In this document: piece by piece, positions 52,044 through 60,926 of the stretch
How positions within the stretch are numbered: the first letter of the stretch is position 1
How the letters are laid out: the number at the start of each line of letters is the position of its first letter
Assembly: GCF_000482705.1 (NCBI RefSeq)
Contig: NZ_AXWO01000001.1
Location: 248,001 to 312,000 of the forward strand
Source of the DNA: Glycomyces arizonensis DSM 44726
GTDB taxonomy: Bacteria; Actinomycetota; Actinomycetes; Mycobacteriales; Micromonosporaceae
Direction: 5' to 3'
Length of the DNA stretch: 64,000 bases
Program-made: the position numbers and the translations under genes
Notes under the pieces: generated by a model
What the model saw: the letters and a program-made list of their open reading frames with translations, nothing else
Database searches by the model: none
What the model was told of the DNA's origin: nothing

Positions 52044-55000
52044 TCAGACCTCTTCCTTCACGAACTTCTGGCTGATCACCTGCGTCACGCCCGATCGCAT
52101 CGTCACGCCGTACAGGGCGTCGGCGATCTCCATCGTGCGCTTCTGGTGCGTGATCACCAGCAGCTGCGAATGGTCCTGGAGCTGGCGCAGCAGGTCCAGC
52201 AGGCGCCCGAGGTTGACGTCGTCGAGCGCGGCCTCGACCTCGTCCATGAGGTAGAACGGGCTGGGCCGGGCGCGGAAGATCGCGCACAGCAGCGCCAGCG
52301 CCGTCAGCGACCGCTCCCCGCCCGACAGCAGCGAGAGCCGCTTGACCTTCTTGCCCGGCGGCCTGGCCTCGACTTCGACGCCGGTGTGCAGCAGGTCCTC
52401 CGGGTCCGTCAAAATCAGCCGCCCCTCCCCGCCGGGGAAGACCGTCTGGAAGACGTGCTCGAACTCGCGGGCGGTGTCCTCGTACGCCTCGGCGAAGACC
52501 GTCTGGATGCGCTCGTCGACCTCCTTGACCACGTGGTGCAGGTCGGCGCGGGTCTTCTTGACGTCTTCAAGCTGCTCGCCCAGGAACCGGTAGCGCTCTT
52601 CGAGCGCGGCGAACTCCTCCAGCGCGAGCGGGTTGACCTTGCCGAGCAGTTTGAGCTCCCGCTCGCCCCTGGCGGCGCGCTTCTCCATCGTCGCCCGGTC
52701 GAACGGGTGCGGCTCGGGCTCGGGCCGTCCCTTCTCCTCCGCCGTGGCGATCTCGTCGGCGGTGGGCGGGACCGGCTGCTCGGGCCCGTACTCGGCCAGG
52801 AGCGTCTCGATGTCGATGCCGAAGTCGGTGGCGGCCTTCTCTTCGAGCTGCTCGATGCGCAGGCGCTGCTCGGCGCGGGCGACCTCGTCGCGGTGGGCCG
52901 CGGAGGTGATCCGCTCGAGTTCGGCGGCCGTGGTGTTCGCGCGTTCGCGCAGCTCGGCGAGCTGCGCCTCGCGGCGGGACTGCTCGGCGGCGATCCGGTC
53001 GCGTTCGATGGCGGCCTCTTCGAGGGAGTCGGTGAGATGGACGCCCGTGGCCTCGGCGGCCTCGGCGACGAGTGCGGCGACGGCGGCGCCTCTGGCGCGC
53101 GCGGCACGGCGGGCCTGCGCGCGAGCCCGGGCGGCGCGCTCGGACTGGGCCTGGCGGGCCAGGGCGTCGGCGCGACCGGCGAGCGCGGAGGCGCGCTCCT
53201 CGGCGGTGCGGACGGCCAGGCGGGTCTCCATCTCGTTCTGGCGGGCGGCCTCGAGTTCGCGGGCGAGGGCGTCGCGCTCATCGGTGGAGGGCTCCTCGAT
53301 CTCCGGTTCGGCCTCAAGGTCTTCGAGCTGCGCCTCGAGGTCGGCCAGGCCCGCGGTGTCGGACTCGCGGGCGGTCTGGGCGCGGTCCTTGGCCTGGGCG
53401 AGGCGGGCGACCTCGGCTTCGGCGCTGCGGGCGGCCGCGCCGAGTTCGGCGAGGCGGCGACCGGCGGCGTTGTGGGCGGCCTCGGCCTGGCGCCTGGCCG
53501 CGCGGACCTCCTCGGCGGCCGCTTCGGCCTCGCCGAGGGCGTCGCGGGCCTCGTCGAGCTGCTCGCGCAGCTGCGCGGCGAGGGACTCGGCGGCGATCTT
53601 GCGGTCGCGGGCCTCGTCGACGGCGGCCTGGATCTCGATGTAGGACTGGGCCCCCGCGGAGCCGCCGTGGGCGGTGGCGGCGCCGAGGACGTCGCCCTCG
53701 CGGGTGACGGCGGTGAGCTCGGGGTGGGCGGCGACGACGGCGCGGGCCTCGTCGAGGTCGTCGGCGACGACCATGCCCGCCAGGACGGCGCGGACGGCCC
53801 CGGCGAGCCCGGCGGGGGCCGAGACGGTGTCGGCGACGGCCTTGAACTGCGGCGGCACCGCGGCATGGGCGGCCGGAGCACTGTGCTCAATCAAGAAGGA
53901 AGCCTGCCCGCCGTCCTCGTCGCGCAGGATCTGGAGGGCCGCGGCCGCGCCGTCGGCTCCGGTGACGGCGATGGCGTCGGCCAGGCGGCCGAGCGCGGCG
54001 GCGAGGACGGCCTCGTAGCCGGGCTCGACGGTGAGCAGGGCGGCCACGGAGCCGAGCAGGCCGGGGACGGCCTCGCCGCGGGCGAGGAGTGCGGCGGCGC
54101 CGTCCTTGCGGCGCAGGCCGACGGCGAGGGCCTCCTCGCGGGCGGTCCACTGGGAGGCCTCGCGGTCGGCCTCGCGCTCGGCGCCCGCGAGCCGGTCGAC
54201 CTCGGCCTTGGCGGCGGCCACGCGGGCCTTGACGGCGGCGTCGTGCTCGTCGAACTCGGTGGTGGCCAGGGCGGCCTCGTCCTCGGCCTCCGCTTCGGCC
54301 ACGGCCTCGGCGGCGGCCTCGGCGCGCTCCCTGGACTCCGCGAGCGCGACGGCGGCGCGTTCGAGCTCCTCGGCGGCGGCCGCGGTGCGCGAGCGCAGGG
54401 AGTCGACGCGGCCGCGCAGCTTCGCGAGGGCCTCGCGGCGCTCGGCGGCGGCCTTGACGGCGCCCACGATGCGCTGCTCGGCCCCGGACAGGGCCGCCTC
54501 GGTCTCCTCGCGGGTCAGGGCGGCGGCGGCGAGGCGCTCGGAGTCCTCGGCGATGCCCTCGCGCAGGTCGACCTCCTGCTCGCGGATGCGCTGCGCCTCG
54601 GTCTCCAGGACGTCGGGGTCGCGTCCGGGGCGGTCGTCGCCGGTGTTCTCGGAGAGGTAGCGGCGGCGCTCGGCGGCGACCTGGGCGGTCGAGCGCAGGC
54701 GCTCGGCGACGGCCTGGAGGCGGTACCAGGTCTCCTGGAGGCGGGCCAGGCGCGGCTTGTCGGCGGCGTGGGCGGTCTCGATCTCGCCGATCCCGGCGGC
54801 GAGGCGCTCGTGCTCCTCGGCGAGGACGGCCTTGCGCTCGCGCAGGGCCGCTTCGTCGGCGAGGTCCTTGGCGATGTCGGTGCGCAGGCCGTGGAGGTCG
54901 TCGGCGAGGAGGCGCAGGCGGGCCTCGCGCAGGTCGGCCTGGATGGTCTGGGCGCGGCGGGCGAGCTCGGCCTGGCGGCCGAGGGGCTTGAGCTGGCGGC

Positions 55001-55595
55001 GCAGCTCGGCGGTGAGGTCGGAGAGCCGGTCGAGGTTGCCCTGCATGCCTTCGAGCTTGCGCAGGGCCTTCTCTTTGCGTTTGCGGTGCTTGAGGACGCC
55101 CGCGGCCTCCTCGATGAAGGAGCGGCGGTCCTCGGGGCGGGCGTGGAGGTAGGAGTCGAGCTTGCCCTGGCCGACCAGGACGTGCATCTCGCGGCCTATC
55201 CCTGCGTCGGAGAGGAGGTCCTGGACGTCGAGGAGGCGGCAGCGGTCGCCGTTGATCTCGTACTCGCCCTCGCCGGAGCGGAACATGCGGCGGGTGATGG
55301 AGACCTCGGTGTAGTCGATGGGGATGGCGCCGTCGGAGTTGTCGATGGTCAGGGTGACCTCGGCGCGGCCGAGCGCGGGACGGCCGGTGGTGCCGGCGAA
55401 GATGACGTCCTCCATCTTGCCGCCGCGCAGGGACTTGGCGCCCTGCTCGCCGAGGACCCAGGCGATGGCGTCGACGACGTTGGACTTGCCGGAGCCGTTG
55501 GGGCCGACGACGCAGGTGATGCCGGGCTCGAAGCGCAGGGTCGTGGCCGAGGCGAAGGACTTGAATCCCTTCAGCGTGAGGCTCTTGAGGTACAA
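52044..55595 (-). CDS. smc: Chromosome partition protein SMC
   Basis: 1183-residue condensin ATPase. The N-terminal Walker A is GPNGSGKSN near residue 32, the C-terminal signature LLSGGERSLTALALL and Walker B FYLMDEVEAALDD near 1120. Two long coiled coils, Ala/Glu/Arg-rich, flank a hinge at about 500-660 (VPGLLGSVAALLTVEPGYE). The TTG start has GGAG seven bases upstream. It sits before ftsY with 93 bases between, on the same strand. Confidence 0.96.
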   Translation of the reverse strand: MYLKSLTLKGFKSFASATTLRFEPGITCVVGPNGSGKSNVVDAIAWVLGEQGAKSLRGGKMEDVIFAGTTGRPALGRAEVTLTIDNSDGAIPIDYTEVSITRRMFRSGEGEYEINGDRCRLLDVQDLLSDAGIGREMHVLVGQGKLDSYLHARPEDRRSFIEEAAGVLKHRKRKEKALRKLEGMQGNLDRLSDLTAELRRQLKPLGRQAELARRAQTIQADLREARLRLLADDLHGLRTDIAKDLADEAALRERKAVLAEEHERLAAGIGEIETAHAADKPRLARLQETWYRLQAVAERLRSTAQVAAERRRYLSENTGDDRPGRDPDVLETEAQRIREQEVDLREGIAEDSERLAAAALTREETEAALSGAEQRIVGAVKAAAERREALAKLRGRVDSLRSRTAAAAEELERAAVALAESRERAEAAAEAVAEAEAEDEAALATTEFDEHDAAVKARVAAAKAEVDRLAGAEREADREASQWTAREEALAVGLRRKDGAAALLARGEAVPGLLGSVAALLTVEPGYEAVLAAALGRLADAIAVTGADGAAAALQILRDEDGGQASFLIEHSAPAAHAAVPPQFKAVADTVSAPAGLAGAVRAVLAGMVVADDLDEARAVVAAHPELTAVTREGDVLGAATAHGGSAGAQSYIEIQAAVDEARDRKIAAESLAAQLREQLDEARDALGEAEAAAEEVRAARRQAEAAHNAAGRRLAELGAAARSAEAEVARLAQAKDRAQTARESDTAGLADLEAQLEDLEAEPEIEEPSTDERDALARELEAARQNEMETRLAVRTAEERASALAGRADALARQAQSERAARARAQARRAARARGAAVAALVAEAAEATGVHLTDSLEEAAIERDRIAAEQSRREAQLAELRERANTTAAELERITSAAHRDEVARAEQRLRIEQLEEKAATDFGIDIETLLAEYGPEQPVPPTADEIATAEEKGRPEPEPHPFDRATMEKRAARGERELKLLGKVNPLALEEFAALEERYRFLGEQLEDVKKTRADLHHVVKEVDERIQTVFAEAYEDTAREFEHVFQTVFPGGEGRLILTDPEDLLHTGVEVEARPPGKKVKRLSLLSGGERSLTALALLCAIFRARPSPFYLMDEVEAALDDVNLGRLLDLLRQLQDHSQLLVITHQKRTMEIADALYGVTMRSGVTQVISQKFVKEEV

Positions 55596-55999
55596 CGGTC
55601 AACTCCGTGGCGCGGCTCTGCGTGGCTGGGTCGGTCCAAGACTACAAGGAGGCCCCGACGGGAGCGGGTACATCGGCTCGCGGCGCTCGCCTGCCAAGAC
55701 GGTCGGCGTGCCGGTCGAGAAGGACGTTCGCAGAGGTGGACGGCGGGGGGCGAAGGAGCGGGGACGGCCGCGACGGACTGATCTCGTTCGGGGTCAAGCG
55801 CTTTCGAGGCGCGGGACCGCACGGGAGGCGGTGGAGGCGCGGCCGGGGGTCGGGGGTCCGAGGACCGCTCCGAAACGGCGGAGGCCGCCTGTCGTCGAGA
55901 CGAGGGAGGACGTCGGCGGTGGGAAACGGGCCCGGACACGACGATGCGCGCCGGCTGTAGTGCAGCTGGCGCGCTGGTGTTTCGTTGTGCGAGTGACGG
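55596..55999. other. Intergenic region upstream of smc
   Basis: 404 bases, GC-rich and without a convincing gene in any frame. Its right end holds the terminator of the small coiled-coil gene. No acylphosphatase gene is present here, unlike the mycobacterial order. Nothing else stands out. Confidence 0.5.
55946..55974 (-). terminator. Hairpin after the small coiled-coil gene
   Basis: 12-base arms GCGCGCCGGCTG / CAGCTGGCGCGC (one mismatch), loop TAGTG, 26 bases after the stop codon of the minus-strand gene. No T tract. Confidence 0.6.
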
Positions 56000-56188
56000 C
56001 TAGGTCAACGCGGGCTCTGACAGCCGCATCAACTCCTCGGCCTCGTCGTGCTGTACCTCGCTCTCACGAGCGCGCAGCTCGGCGAGCTCGCTCTCGAGGT
56101 TGCGTACTCGCGCACGTAGCTGGACCACTTCTTCGAGCAGGCGCTTGTTCGGGGCCTGGCCGATGTGGCCATAGAGGGCTTTCGCCAT
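56000..56188 (-). CDS. Small actinobacterial coiled-coil protein
   Basis: 62-residue protein starting MAKALYGHIG, followed by a heptad-repeat coiled coil (LLEEVVQLRARVRNLESELAEL) and an acidic end. The MAKALxGxxG start with a Leu/Glu/Arg coiled coil is a widespread small protein of actinobacteria, of unknown function. ATG 56188 has AAGGAG upstream, and a promoter with TTGCGG and TATATG lies 60 bases before it. A longer open frame upstream has no RBS. Confidence 0.8.
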   Translation of the reverse strand: MAKALYGHIGQAPNKRLLEEVVQLRARVRNLESELAELRARESEVQHDEAEELMRLSEPALT

Positions 56189-56248
56189 AGTTTCTCCTTG
56201 CGATCGCGTCGTTTGGTGACGGTGGTGTACGCACCATGAATAACGTCG

Positions 56249-56277
56249 CATATAGCTTGAGTGAATTTTTGCCGCAA
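56249..56277 (-). promoter_or_regulatory. Promoter of the small coiled-coil gene
   Basis: On the minus strand TTGCGG (56277-56272), 17-base spacer, TATATG (56254-56249). It gives a leader of about 55 bases before the ATG at 56188. Confidence 0.65.
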
Positions 56278-56505
56278 GAGCCAACTGCCCCCGCGGGACC
56301 GGTGGAGCACGGCTCGTGAACACCGGCGGTCTCTCAACATCATCCGCCTACACGGCGGTTCTCGTCAAGCTTTACACAGGCTTTGCCCCACGGATTCGAC
56401 CGGGGTCACACCGCGTGGCTCGCGCTACGCCTTCGCGCCTGATAAGGTGCCTGAAAATCGGAACATACCTCACGCAACCTCCCGTAACGAGGCCCCCACA
56501 CTCCG

Positions 56506-57261
56506 ATGAGCAGACCCAGGGGCGGGCGCCACCGCGATCCCGCCGAGAGCCGACGCCGGATGTTCCTCGCGATCCTCCTGGCCTTCGGGCTCAGCGCGGC
56601 GGCCACCTCACTTTGGGCACTCGACTCGCCACTCGAAGAGACCACCGCTTCGAGTGAAGGCGACGCCACCGCCGAGACCACCGACGCCCCGGACGGTGGC
56701 ACGCTGCCCGATCTGCAGCTCGGCGACTCCGCCGTCCAACCCCAGGACGCCGAGGTCGAACCCACGACCGAGGCGCCCGCGGAGGACGAGACGTCGTCCG
56801 AACCGGAGCCCGACGAGGACGATGGCGGAGGCGATGGCGGCGGTGGGGACGACGGCGGGTCCGAGCCCGATGAAGACCGCACCACCGAAGAGGCCCTCCT
56901 CGCCGCGGTCAACGGCGAACGGGCCGACGCCGGCTGCGGGGCGCTGGAGGGCGACACGACCCTCGACGCCGCCGCGCGCCTCCACGCCGAGGACATGGCG
57001 GAGCAGGACTACTTCAGCCACACCTCACTCGACGGCCGCAGCCCCACCGACCGCGCGGCCGAGCAGGGCTACAGCGGCGGCGTCGGCGAGAACATCGCCG
57101 CCGGATACCCGGACGTCGCCGCGGTCATGGAGGGCTGGATGAACTCCGAAGGCCACAGGGCGAACATCCTGAACTGCGACTACGACGTGATCGGCCTCGG
57201 CGTCGCCGACGGCGTCGAGGGCTCCACGTACTCCAAGTACTGGGTGCAGGATTTCGGGTGA
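56506..57261 (+). CDS. Secreted CAP-domain (SCP-like) protein
   Basis: 251-residue exported protein. N-terminal basic region and one membrane helix or signal (residues 19-40, MFLAILLAFGLSAAATSLW), then an acidic Asp/Glu/Thr/Gly linker of about 85 residues (EPDEDDGGGDGGGG). The CAP domain spans 128-251: LAAVNGERADAGCGAL, HAEDMAEQDYFSHTSLDG, GVGENIAAGYPD, GWMNSEGHRANIL. Bacterial CAP proteins lack a proven common activity. The linker probably spans the cell wall. RBS is weak. Confidence 0.88.
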   Translation: MSRPRGGRHRDPAESRRRMFLAILLAFGLSAAATSLWALDSPLEETTASSEGDATAETTDAPDGGTLPDLQLGDSAVQPQDAEVEPTTEAPAEDETSSEPEPDEDDGGGDGGGGDDGGSEPDEDRTTEEALLAAVNGERADAGCGALEGDTTLDAAARLHAEDMAEQDYFSHTSLDGRSPTDRAAEQGYSGGVGENIAAGYPDVAAVMEGWMNSEGHRANILNCDYDVIGLGVADGVEGSTYSKYWVQDFG

Positions 57262-57410
57262 CGGAGGAACCCGAACAGAGAGCGCAGCGGGTGACGTAGG
57301 AACCCGAACAGAAGGCACAGCGGATCGCGGCAGAAGCCGAACAGAGGGAGCAACGGCCGGCGTAGGAACCCGAGCACCGACACAGCGGGTCGCGCGGAAA
57401 CCGCCCCGAG
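57257..57410. repeat. 33-bp tandem repeat downstream of the CAP gene
   Basis: Four units of 33, 33, 33 and 32 bases (57257, 57290, 57323, 57356) plus a degenerate fifth. The best conserved part is GGAACCCGAACAGA. The first unit overlaps the CAP stop codon. On the minus strand the repeats read as LFGFLRHP, but no good start or RBS is present. The rest of the 430-base region to 57695 holds no gene. Confidence 0.8.
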
Positions 57411-57695
57411 CACCGCACCACATCTGCTCGGGGCCGGACCGGAACCGCTTCGGCCGCATGGCAGACCCACCAAGCGACCTTGCGGCCCCGGCCCGGCGTC
57501 TCGCCGGTGCGGCGGTCACCGTCCGCAACGCACCGGACTCGCATTATCGCAGCTCGGACCCGCTTCATACCCAGTTGTGTCGGGCATCTGACTCAAAGCT
57601 GGACTCGGCGATTACAACCGGTCATTCTGGGATGGCCGCCTGCATGGGCGCGCGACTGGGGAGGCGACCAAAAACCTGAAGGACGAGGTGCCACC

Positions 57696-58325
57696 GTGCG
57701 TGTAATGCTGTACGACCCCAATCAGGTGTTCTCAGCCAGCATCCGACCGTTGCTCCACCGCCGAGGCGACATCGCGATCGAGGCGAAGAACGCCAAGGCG
57801 CTCGCCGCGGACGAGCATGTCGACTGCTGCCTGATCGCCCTGGAGGCGGTCTCCAGGAGCAGGATCCTGACCGACTGCAAGAGGCCGGTGTTCCTCATCA
57901 CCGATCGCGACGACGGCTCGGTCCTGCGCAAGGCCGTCTCGGTCGCCGCGGCCGGGATCGCGTGCACGCACATCCTCCCGAGGGATCTGCTCCACGCGAT
58001 CGACCAGGGCATCAACAGTCCCCCGTACTACGACCCGCAGCTCCTTCGGGCCGCCCTCCAACCGGCGCCGCTCCTCGGCGCGCAAGACGCCCATGAGCTG
58101 GCACATCACCTCACTCCCCGCGAGGACGACGTGCTGCGCCGCATCATCCGGGGCGAGGCCACCAGCTACATGGCCGACTCGATGGGCGTGTCGGTCTCGA
58201 CCGTGCGCTCCCACGTCCAGAACGTCCTGGGCAAGCTCGGCGTGAACTCGCGCCTGGCCGCGATCGCCTTCGCGATCAACTACGGCCTGGAGTCGGTGCG
58301 GGAGCAGCATCCGCAGCTCAGCTGA
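57696..58325 (+). CDS. LuxR-type regulator with degenerate receiver domain
   Basis: 209-residue transcription factor. The N-terminal 120 residues keep the receiver fold order (VRVMLYDPNQVFSASIRPLL), but the phospho-acceptor position reads DCCLIALEAV: the conserved Asp is gone, so classic phosphorylation is unlikely. The C-terminal LuxR helix-turn-helix is intact: LTPREDDVLRRIIRGE, SVSTVRSHVQNVLGKLGV. GTG 57696 has GAGG seven bases upstream. No sensor kinase is adjacent. The gene is 20 bases upstream of mutM and may share its transcript. Confidence 0.85.
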   Translation: MRVMLYDPNQVFSASIRPLLHRRGDIAIEAKNAKALAADEHVDCCLIALEAVSRSRILTDCKRPVFLITDRDDGSVLRKAVSVAAAGIACTHILPRDLLHAIDQGINSPPYYDPQLLRAALQPAPLLGAQDAHELAHHLTPREDDVLRRIIRGEATSYMADSMGVSVSTVRSHVQNVLGKLGVNSRLAAIAFAINYGLESVREQHPQLS

Positions 58326-58345
58326 GGCGCGCGCATAATTGAGCG

Positions 58346-59212
58346 GTGCCAGAGCTTCCCGAAGTCGAGACGGTCCGCCGCGGGGTCGACGCGGCCTTCC
58401 GCGGCGGACGCATCAGCGCCGTCGAGGTCTACAACCCGAGGTCGGTGCGCCGCCATGCGGCGGGCATCGACGATTTCACCGCGAGCCTGCGCGGCCTGAC
58501 GGTCACCGGCAGCGGGCGGCGCGGAAAGTTCATGTGGCTGCACCTGGACGCGGAGCCGTTCGCCGATGACGGCGCTCTTCCCGGAGGGGACCGCGTCCTG
58601 GTGTGCCACCTGGGCATGAGCGGGCAGTTCCGCGTCATGGATGCCGGGGCCGAGGCGCACCGGCACCTGCGGGTGCGGCTGCGGTTCGAGGACGATCGCG
58701 AGCTGTGGTTCGTCGACCAGCGGACCTTCGGCTTCCTGGAGGTCGTCGACTCCGACGGGACGGTGCCGAAGACGCTCGGGCACATCGCGCCGGACGTGTT
58801 CGAGGCGGAGTTCGACGCCGAGCGGTGCGCGGCCAGGCTGCGCTCGCGGCGCATCGAGGTGAAGAAGGCTCTGCTGGACCAGGGGTGGGTCAGCGGCGTG
58901 GGGAACATCTACGCCGACGAGGCGCTGTGGCGGGCCGGGATCCGCGGGCGGCGGCTCGGCGAGCGGATCTCGCGGCGCAAGGCCTTGGAGCTGCTCGGAC
59001 ACGTCCGGGCGGTCCTGGAGGAGGCGCTGGAGGCGGGCGGGACGTCGTTCGACCCGCTGTATGTGCGGGTCAACGGCGAGTCGGGGTACTTCTCGCGGGA
59101 GCTCGCGGTGTACGGCAGGGCGGGCCAGCCGTGCCGACGGTGCGGCACCTCGATCCGCAGGGAAGTGATCGGGGACCGCTCGGCGCACTACTGCCCGGCG
59201 TGCCAGCGCTGA
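58346..59212 (+). CDS. mutM: Formamidopyrimidine-DNA glycosylase
   Basis: 288-residue base-excision repair enzyme for 8-oxoguanine. PELPEVETVRRG gives catalytic Pro2 and Glu3, and Lys (GRRGKFMW) near 60. The H2TH domain has GVGNIYADEALW, and the C-terminal zinc finger has CRRCG and CPAC. The GTG is probably leaderless or short-led (CATAAT twelve bases upstream). It is on the plus strand, opposite to rnc and smc; in mycobacteria and streptomycetes it usually follows rnc in the same direction. It ends three bases before the rnc stop codon. Confidence 0.96.
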   Translation: MPELPEVETVRRGVDAAFRGGRISAVEVYNPRSVRRHAAGIDDFTASLRGLTVTGSGRRGKFMWLHLDAEPFADDGALPGGDRVLVCHLGMSGQFRVMDAGAEAHRHLRVRLRFEDDRELWFVDQRTFGFLEVVDSDGTVPKTLGHIAPDVFEAEFDAERCAARLRSRRIEVKKALLDQGWVSGVGNIYADEALWRAGIRGRRLGERISRRKALELLGHVRAVLEEALEAGGTSFDPLYVRVNGESGYFSRELAVYGRAGQPCRRCGTSIRREVIGDRSAHYCPACQR

Positions 59213-59215
59213 GGC

Positions 59216-59932
59216 TCAGCGCTGCTTGACGCCGAGGCGGTCCGAGAGGACGCGCCAGGCCAGTTCGGCCGCGATCTGCTCGGCGTCCTTCTTCGAGCCG
59301 CCGGTGCCCTCGCCGAACTCCTCGCCGGCCACGACGGCCCAGGCGGTGAACTCCTTGGCGTGGTCGGGGCCCGACTCGCTGATCCGGTATTCGGGGACGC
59401 CGAGCCCGGAGTCGGCGGTGAGCTCCTGGAGGCTGGTCTTCCAGTCCAGGGCGGCGCCCTGTCCGGCGGCGCGCTCCATGAGCGGGTCGAAGAAGTGGTG
59501 GACCACCCGCTTGGCGGTCTCGACGCCGTACTGGAGGTAGACCGCGCCGAGCAGCGCCTCCACGGCGTCGGCGAGGATCGAGTTCTTGTTGCGCCCGCCC
59601 GAGGACTCTTCGCCTTTGCCGAGGTACAGGTGCGGGCCGATCCCGCCGGCGCCCATGCGGCGCGCGACGACGGCCAGCGCCTTCATGTTCACCACCGACG
59701 CCCGGAGCCGTGCGAGCTGCCCTTCGGGGAGTTCGGGGTGGTTGGTGTAGAGCGCGGTGGTGATGACCAGGCTGAGCACCGAGTCGCCGAGGAATTCGAG
59801 GCGCTCGTTCGTGGGGATGCCGCCGTGCTCGTAGGCGTACGACCGGTGGGTCAGGGCAAGACGCAGCAGTTCGGGGTCGATGTCACTGACCCCGAACACC
59901 GCTTCGAAATGTTGTACTGCCTTGTCGCCCAT
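59216..59932 (-). CDS. rnc: Ribonuclease III
   Basis: 238-residue double-stranded RNA endonuclease for rRNA and mRNA processing. The signature [12 protein letters not shown] has the catalytic Glu and Asp near residues 42-49, and a second acidic site [12 protein letters not shown] near 120. The double-stranded RNA-binding domain is C-terminal ([31 protein letters not shown]). Length is normal. ATG 59932 lacks a strong RBS. An unusually long inverted repeat sits 75 bases upstream, between rpmF and rnc. Confidence 0.96.
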   Translation of the reverse strand: MGDKAVQHFEAVFGVSDIDPELLRLALTHRSYAYEHGGIPTNERLEFLGDSVLSLVITTALYTNHPELPEGQLARLRASVVNMKALAVVARRMGAGGIGPHLYLGKGEESSGGRNKNSILADAVEALLGAVYLQYGVETAKRVVHHFFDPLMERAAGQGAALDWKTSLQELTADSGLGVPEYRISESGPDHAKEFTAWAVVAGEEFGEGTGGSKKDAEQIAAELAWRVLSDRLGVKQR

Positions 59933-60006
59933 GAGCCTCCCACCTCAACGCCGGCCTGGATTATCTCCGTGTCCACCGACCGCGTCAGGGTTGCCAGGCC
60001 CAACGG

Positions 60007-60120
60007 GGCCGTTTCAGGGCAAATCTGACAAGGGTCGTGAGGAGCTAGTACAAAAGCGGAGCGCAGCGGAGCGGTACTTGCGACGAGCGAGCCGCGGCTC
60101 AGATTTGCTCTGAGGCGGCC
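60007..60120 (-). other. Large imperfect hairpin in the rnc leader
   Basis: 22-base arms, GGCCGTTTCAGGGCAAATCT start (60007-60028) and TCAGATTTGCTCTGAGGCGG start (60099-60120), pair at 19 of 22 positions around a 70-base loop that itself holds AGTAC / GTACT and CG-rich repeats. It lies in the 217-base rpmF-rnc gap. A stem of this length in the RNase III mRNA leader is a natural RNase III substrate. Confidence 0.65.
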
Positions 60121-60149
60121 CTGCCCGACTACAACGGCGCTTAACTCAA

Positions 60150-60323
60150 CTAGGCCTCGAAGACCTGGCGGCCTTTATAGGTGCCGCAGACATCGCAGAC
60201 CTGGTGGCCGCGCTTCTTGGCGTGGCACTGCGGGCACTCGACCAGACGCACCGGCGCAGCCTTCCACTGCGAACGGCGGTGCCGGGTGTTGCTACGCGAC
60301 ATACGACGCTTCGGAACAGCCAC
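60150..60323 (-). CDS. rpmF: Ribosomal protein bL32
   Basis: 57-residue large-subunit ribosomal protein. The protein starts with GTG, reading [20 protein letters not shown], as in all bL32 proteins, and has the two zinc-finger pairs CPQC and CDVC. GGAG lies seven bases upstream. It is 27 bases downstream of the DUF177 gene, the near-universal DUF177-rpmF pair. The zinc-binding (C+) form suggests use under zinc-replete conditions. Confidence 0.97.
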   Translation of the reverse strand: MAVPKRRMSRSNTRHRRSQWKAAPVRLVECPQCHAKKRGHQVCDVCGTYKGRQVFEA

Positions 60324-60350
60324 TTCAGAACTCCATACTTTTACGCTGTG

Positions 60351-60926
60351 CTACTCGGGCCTGTCGTCGCCTTCGGCGTCGACTGACCGCAACTTGTCCA
60401 ATGCCGCCCAACGCGGGTCCACCGTCTCGTGACGGTGGTCGTCGGGCAGCTCATCCCAGGGGACGCCGCATTCGGCGCACAGCCCCGGGCAGTCAGGTCG
60501 GCACAGCGGGGTGACCGGCATCGCCAGCACCAGCGCGTCCCGAACCGCGGGCTCCAGATCGAGCAGATCCCCCTGGAGCCGCAGAATCTCGTCGGCGTCA
60601 GTGGTCTCTTCGGTGACGGAGCCTTCATAAGCGTACAGCTCCTGCACTCGGACCCTGAGGGTGTCCTCGACAGGTGCGAGGCACCTCGCACACTCGCCCT
60701 CGGCGGTGGCCTCGACGTCGCCGTCGGCGAGGACGCCCTCGCTCACCGAGGTGAACGTGACGTCGATGGACAGCGGGGACGACTCCGGGACCTGAAACAC
60801 GTCGGGACCGAGCGCCTCGGGTGCGGCGACCTCGCGTTCGACCCGCATGGTCGCGCCGGCGCTGCGCTCGAGCTCCGCGGTGTCGACCACCAGCGGAGAA
60901 GCGGGATCCAGGGCAGTGTTGGTCAT
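60351..60926 (-). CDS. DUF177 (YceD-like) protein
   Basis: 191-residue protein of the DUF177 family, linked in bacteria and plants to 23S rRNA accumulation or large-subunit assembly. Cys pairs GECARCL near residue 78 and CRPDCPGLCAECG near 142 are the family hallmark and probably bind metal. The C-terminal LDKLRS is typical. It is always next to rpmF, and here precedes it by 27 bases. Confidence 0.92.
   Translation of the reverse strand: MTNTALDPASPLVVDTAELERSAGATMRVEREVAAPEALGPDVFQVPESSPLSIDVTFTSVSEGVLADGDVEATAEGECARCLAPVEDTLRVRVQELYAYEGSVTEETTDADEILRLQGDLLDLEPAVRDALVLAMPVTPLCRPDCPGLCAECGVPWDELPDDHRHETVDPRWAALDKLRSVDAEGDDRPE

Noticed and set aside
49719-55781. A 2020-residue open frame on the plus strand
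   Set aside because: It runs antisense through ftsY and smc, which are certain genes. Its composition (Gly/Leu/Val/Arg-rich) is the usual third-position GC artefact of high-GC DNA.
55571-55939. A 122-residue Ser/Arg/Pro-rich minus-strand frame upstream of smc
   Set aside because: It overlaps the smc start, lacks an RBS and looks like non-coding GC-rich DNA.
57180-57473. A 97-residue minus-strand frame reading through the 33-bp repeats (LFGFLRHP units)
   Set aside because: It overlaps the CAP gene, has no RBS and its hydrophobic repeat is a direct outcome of the DNA repeat.
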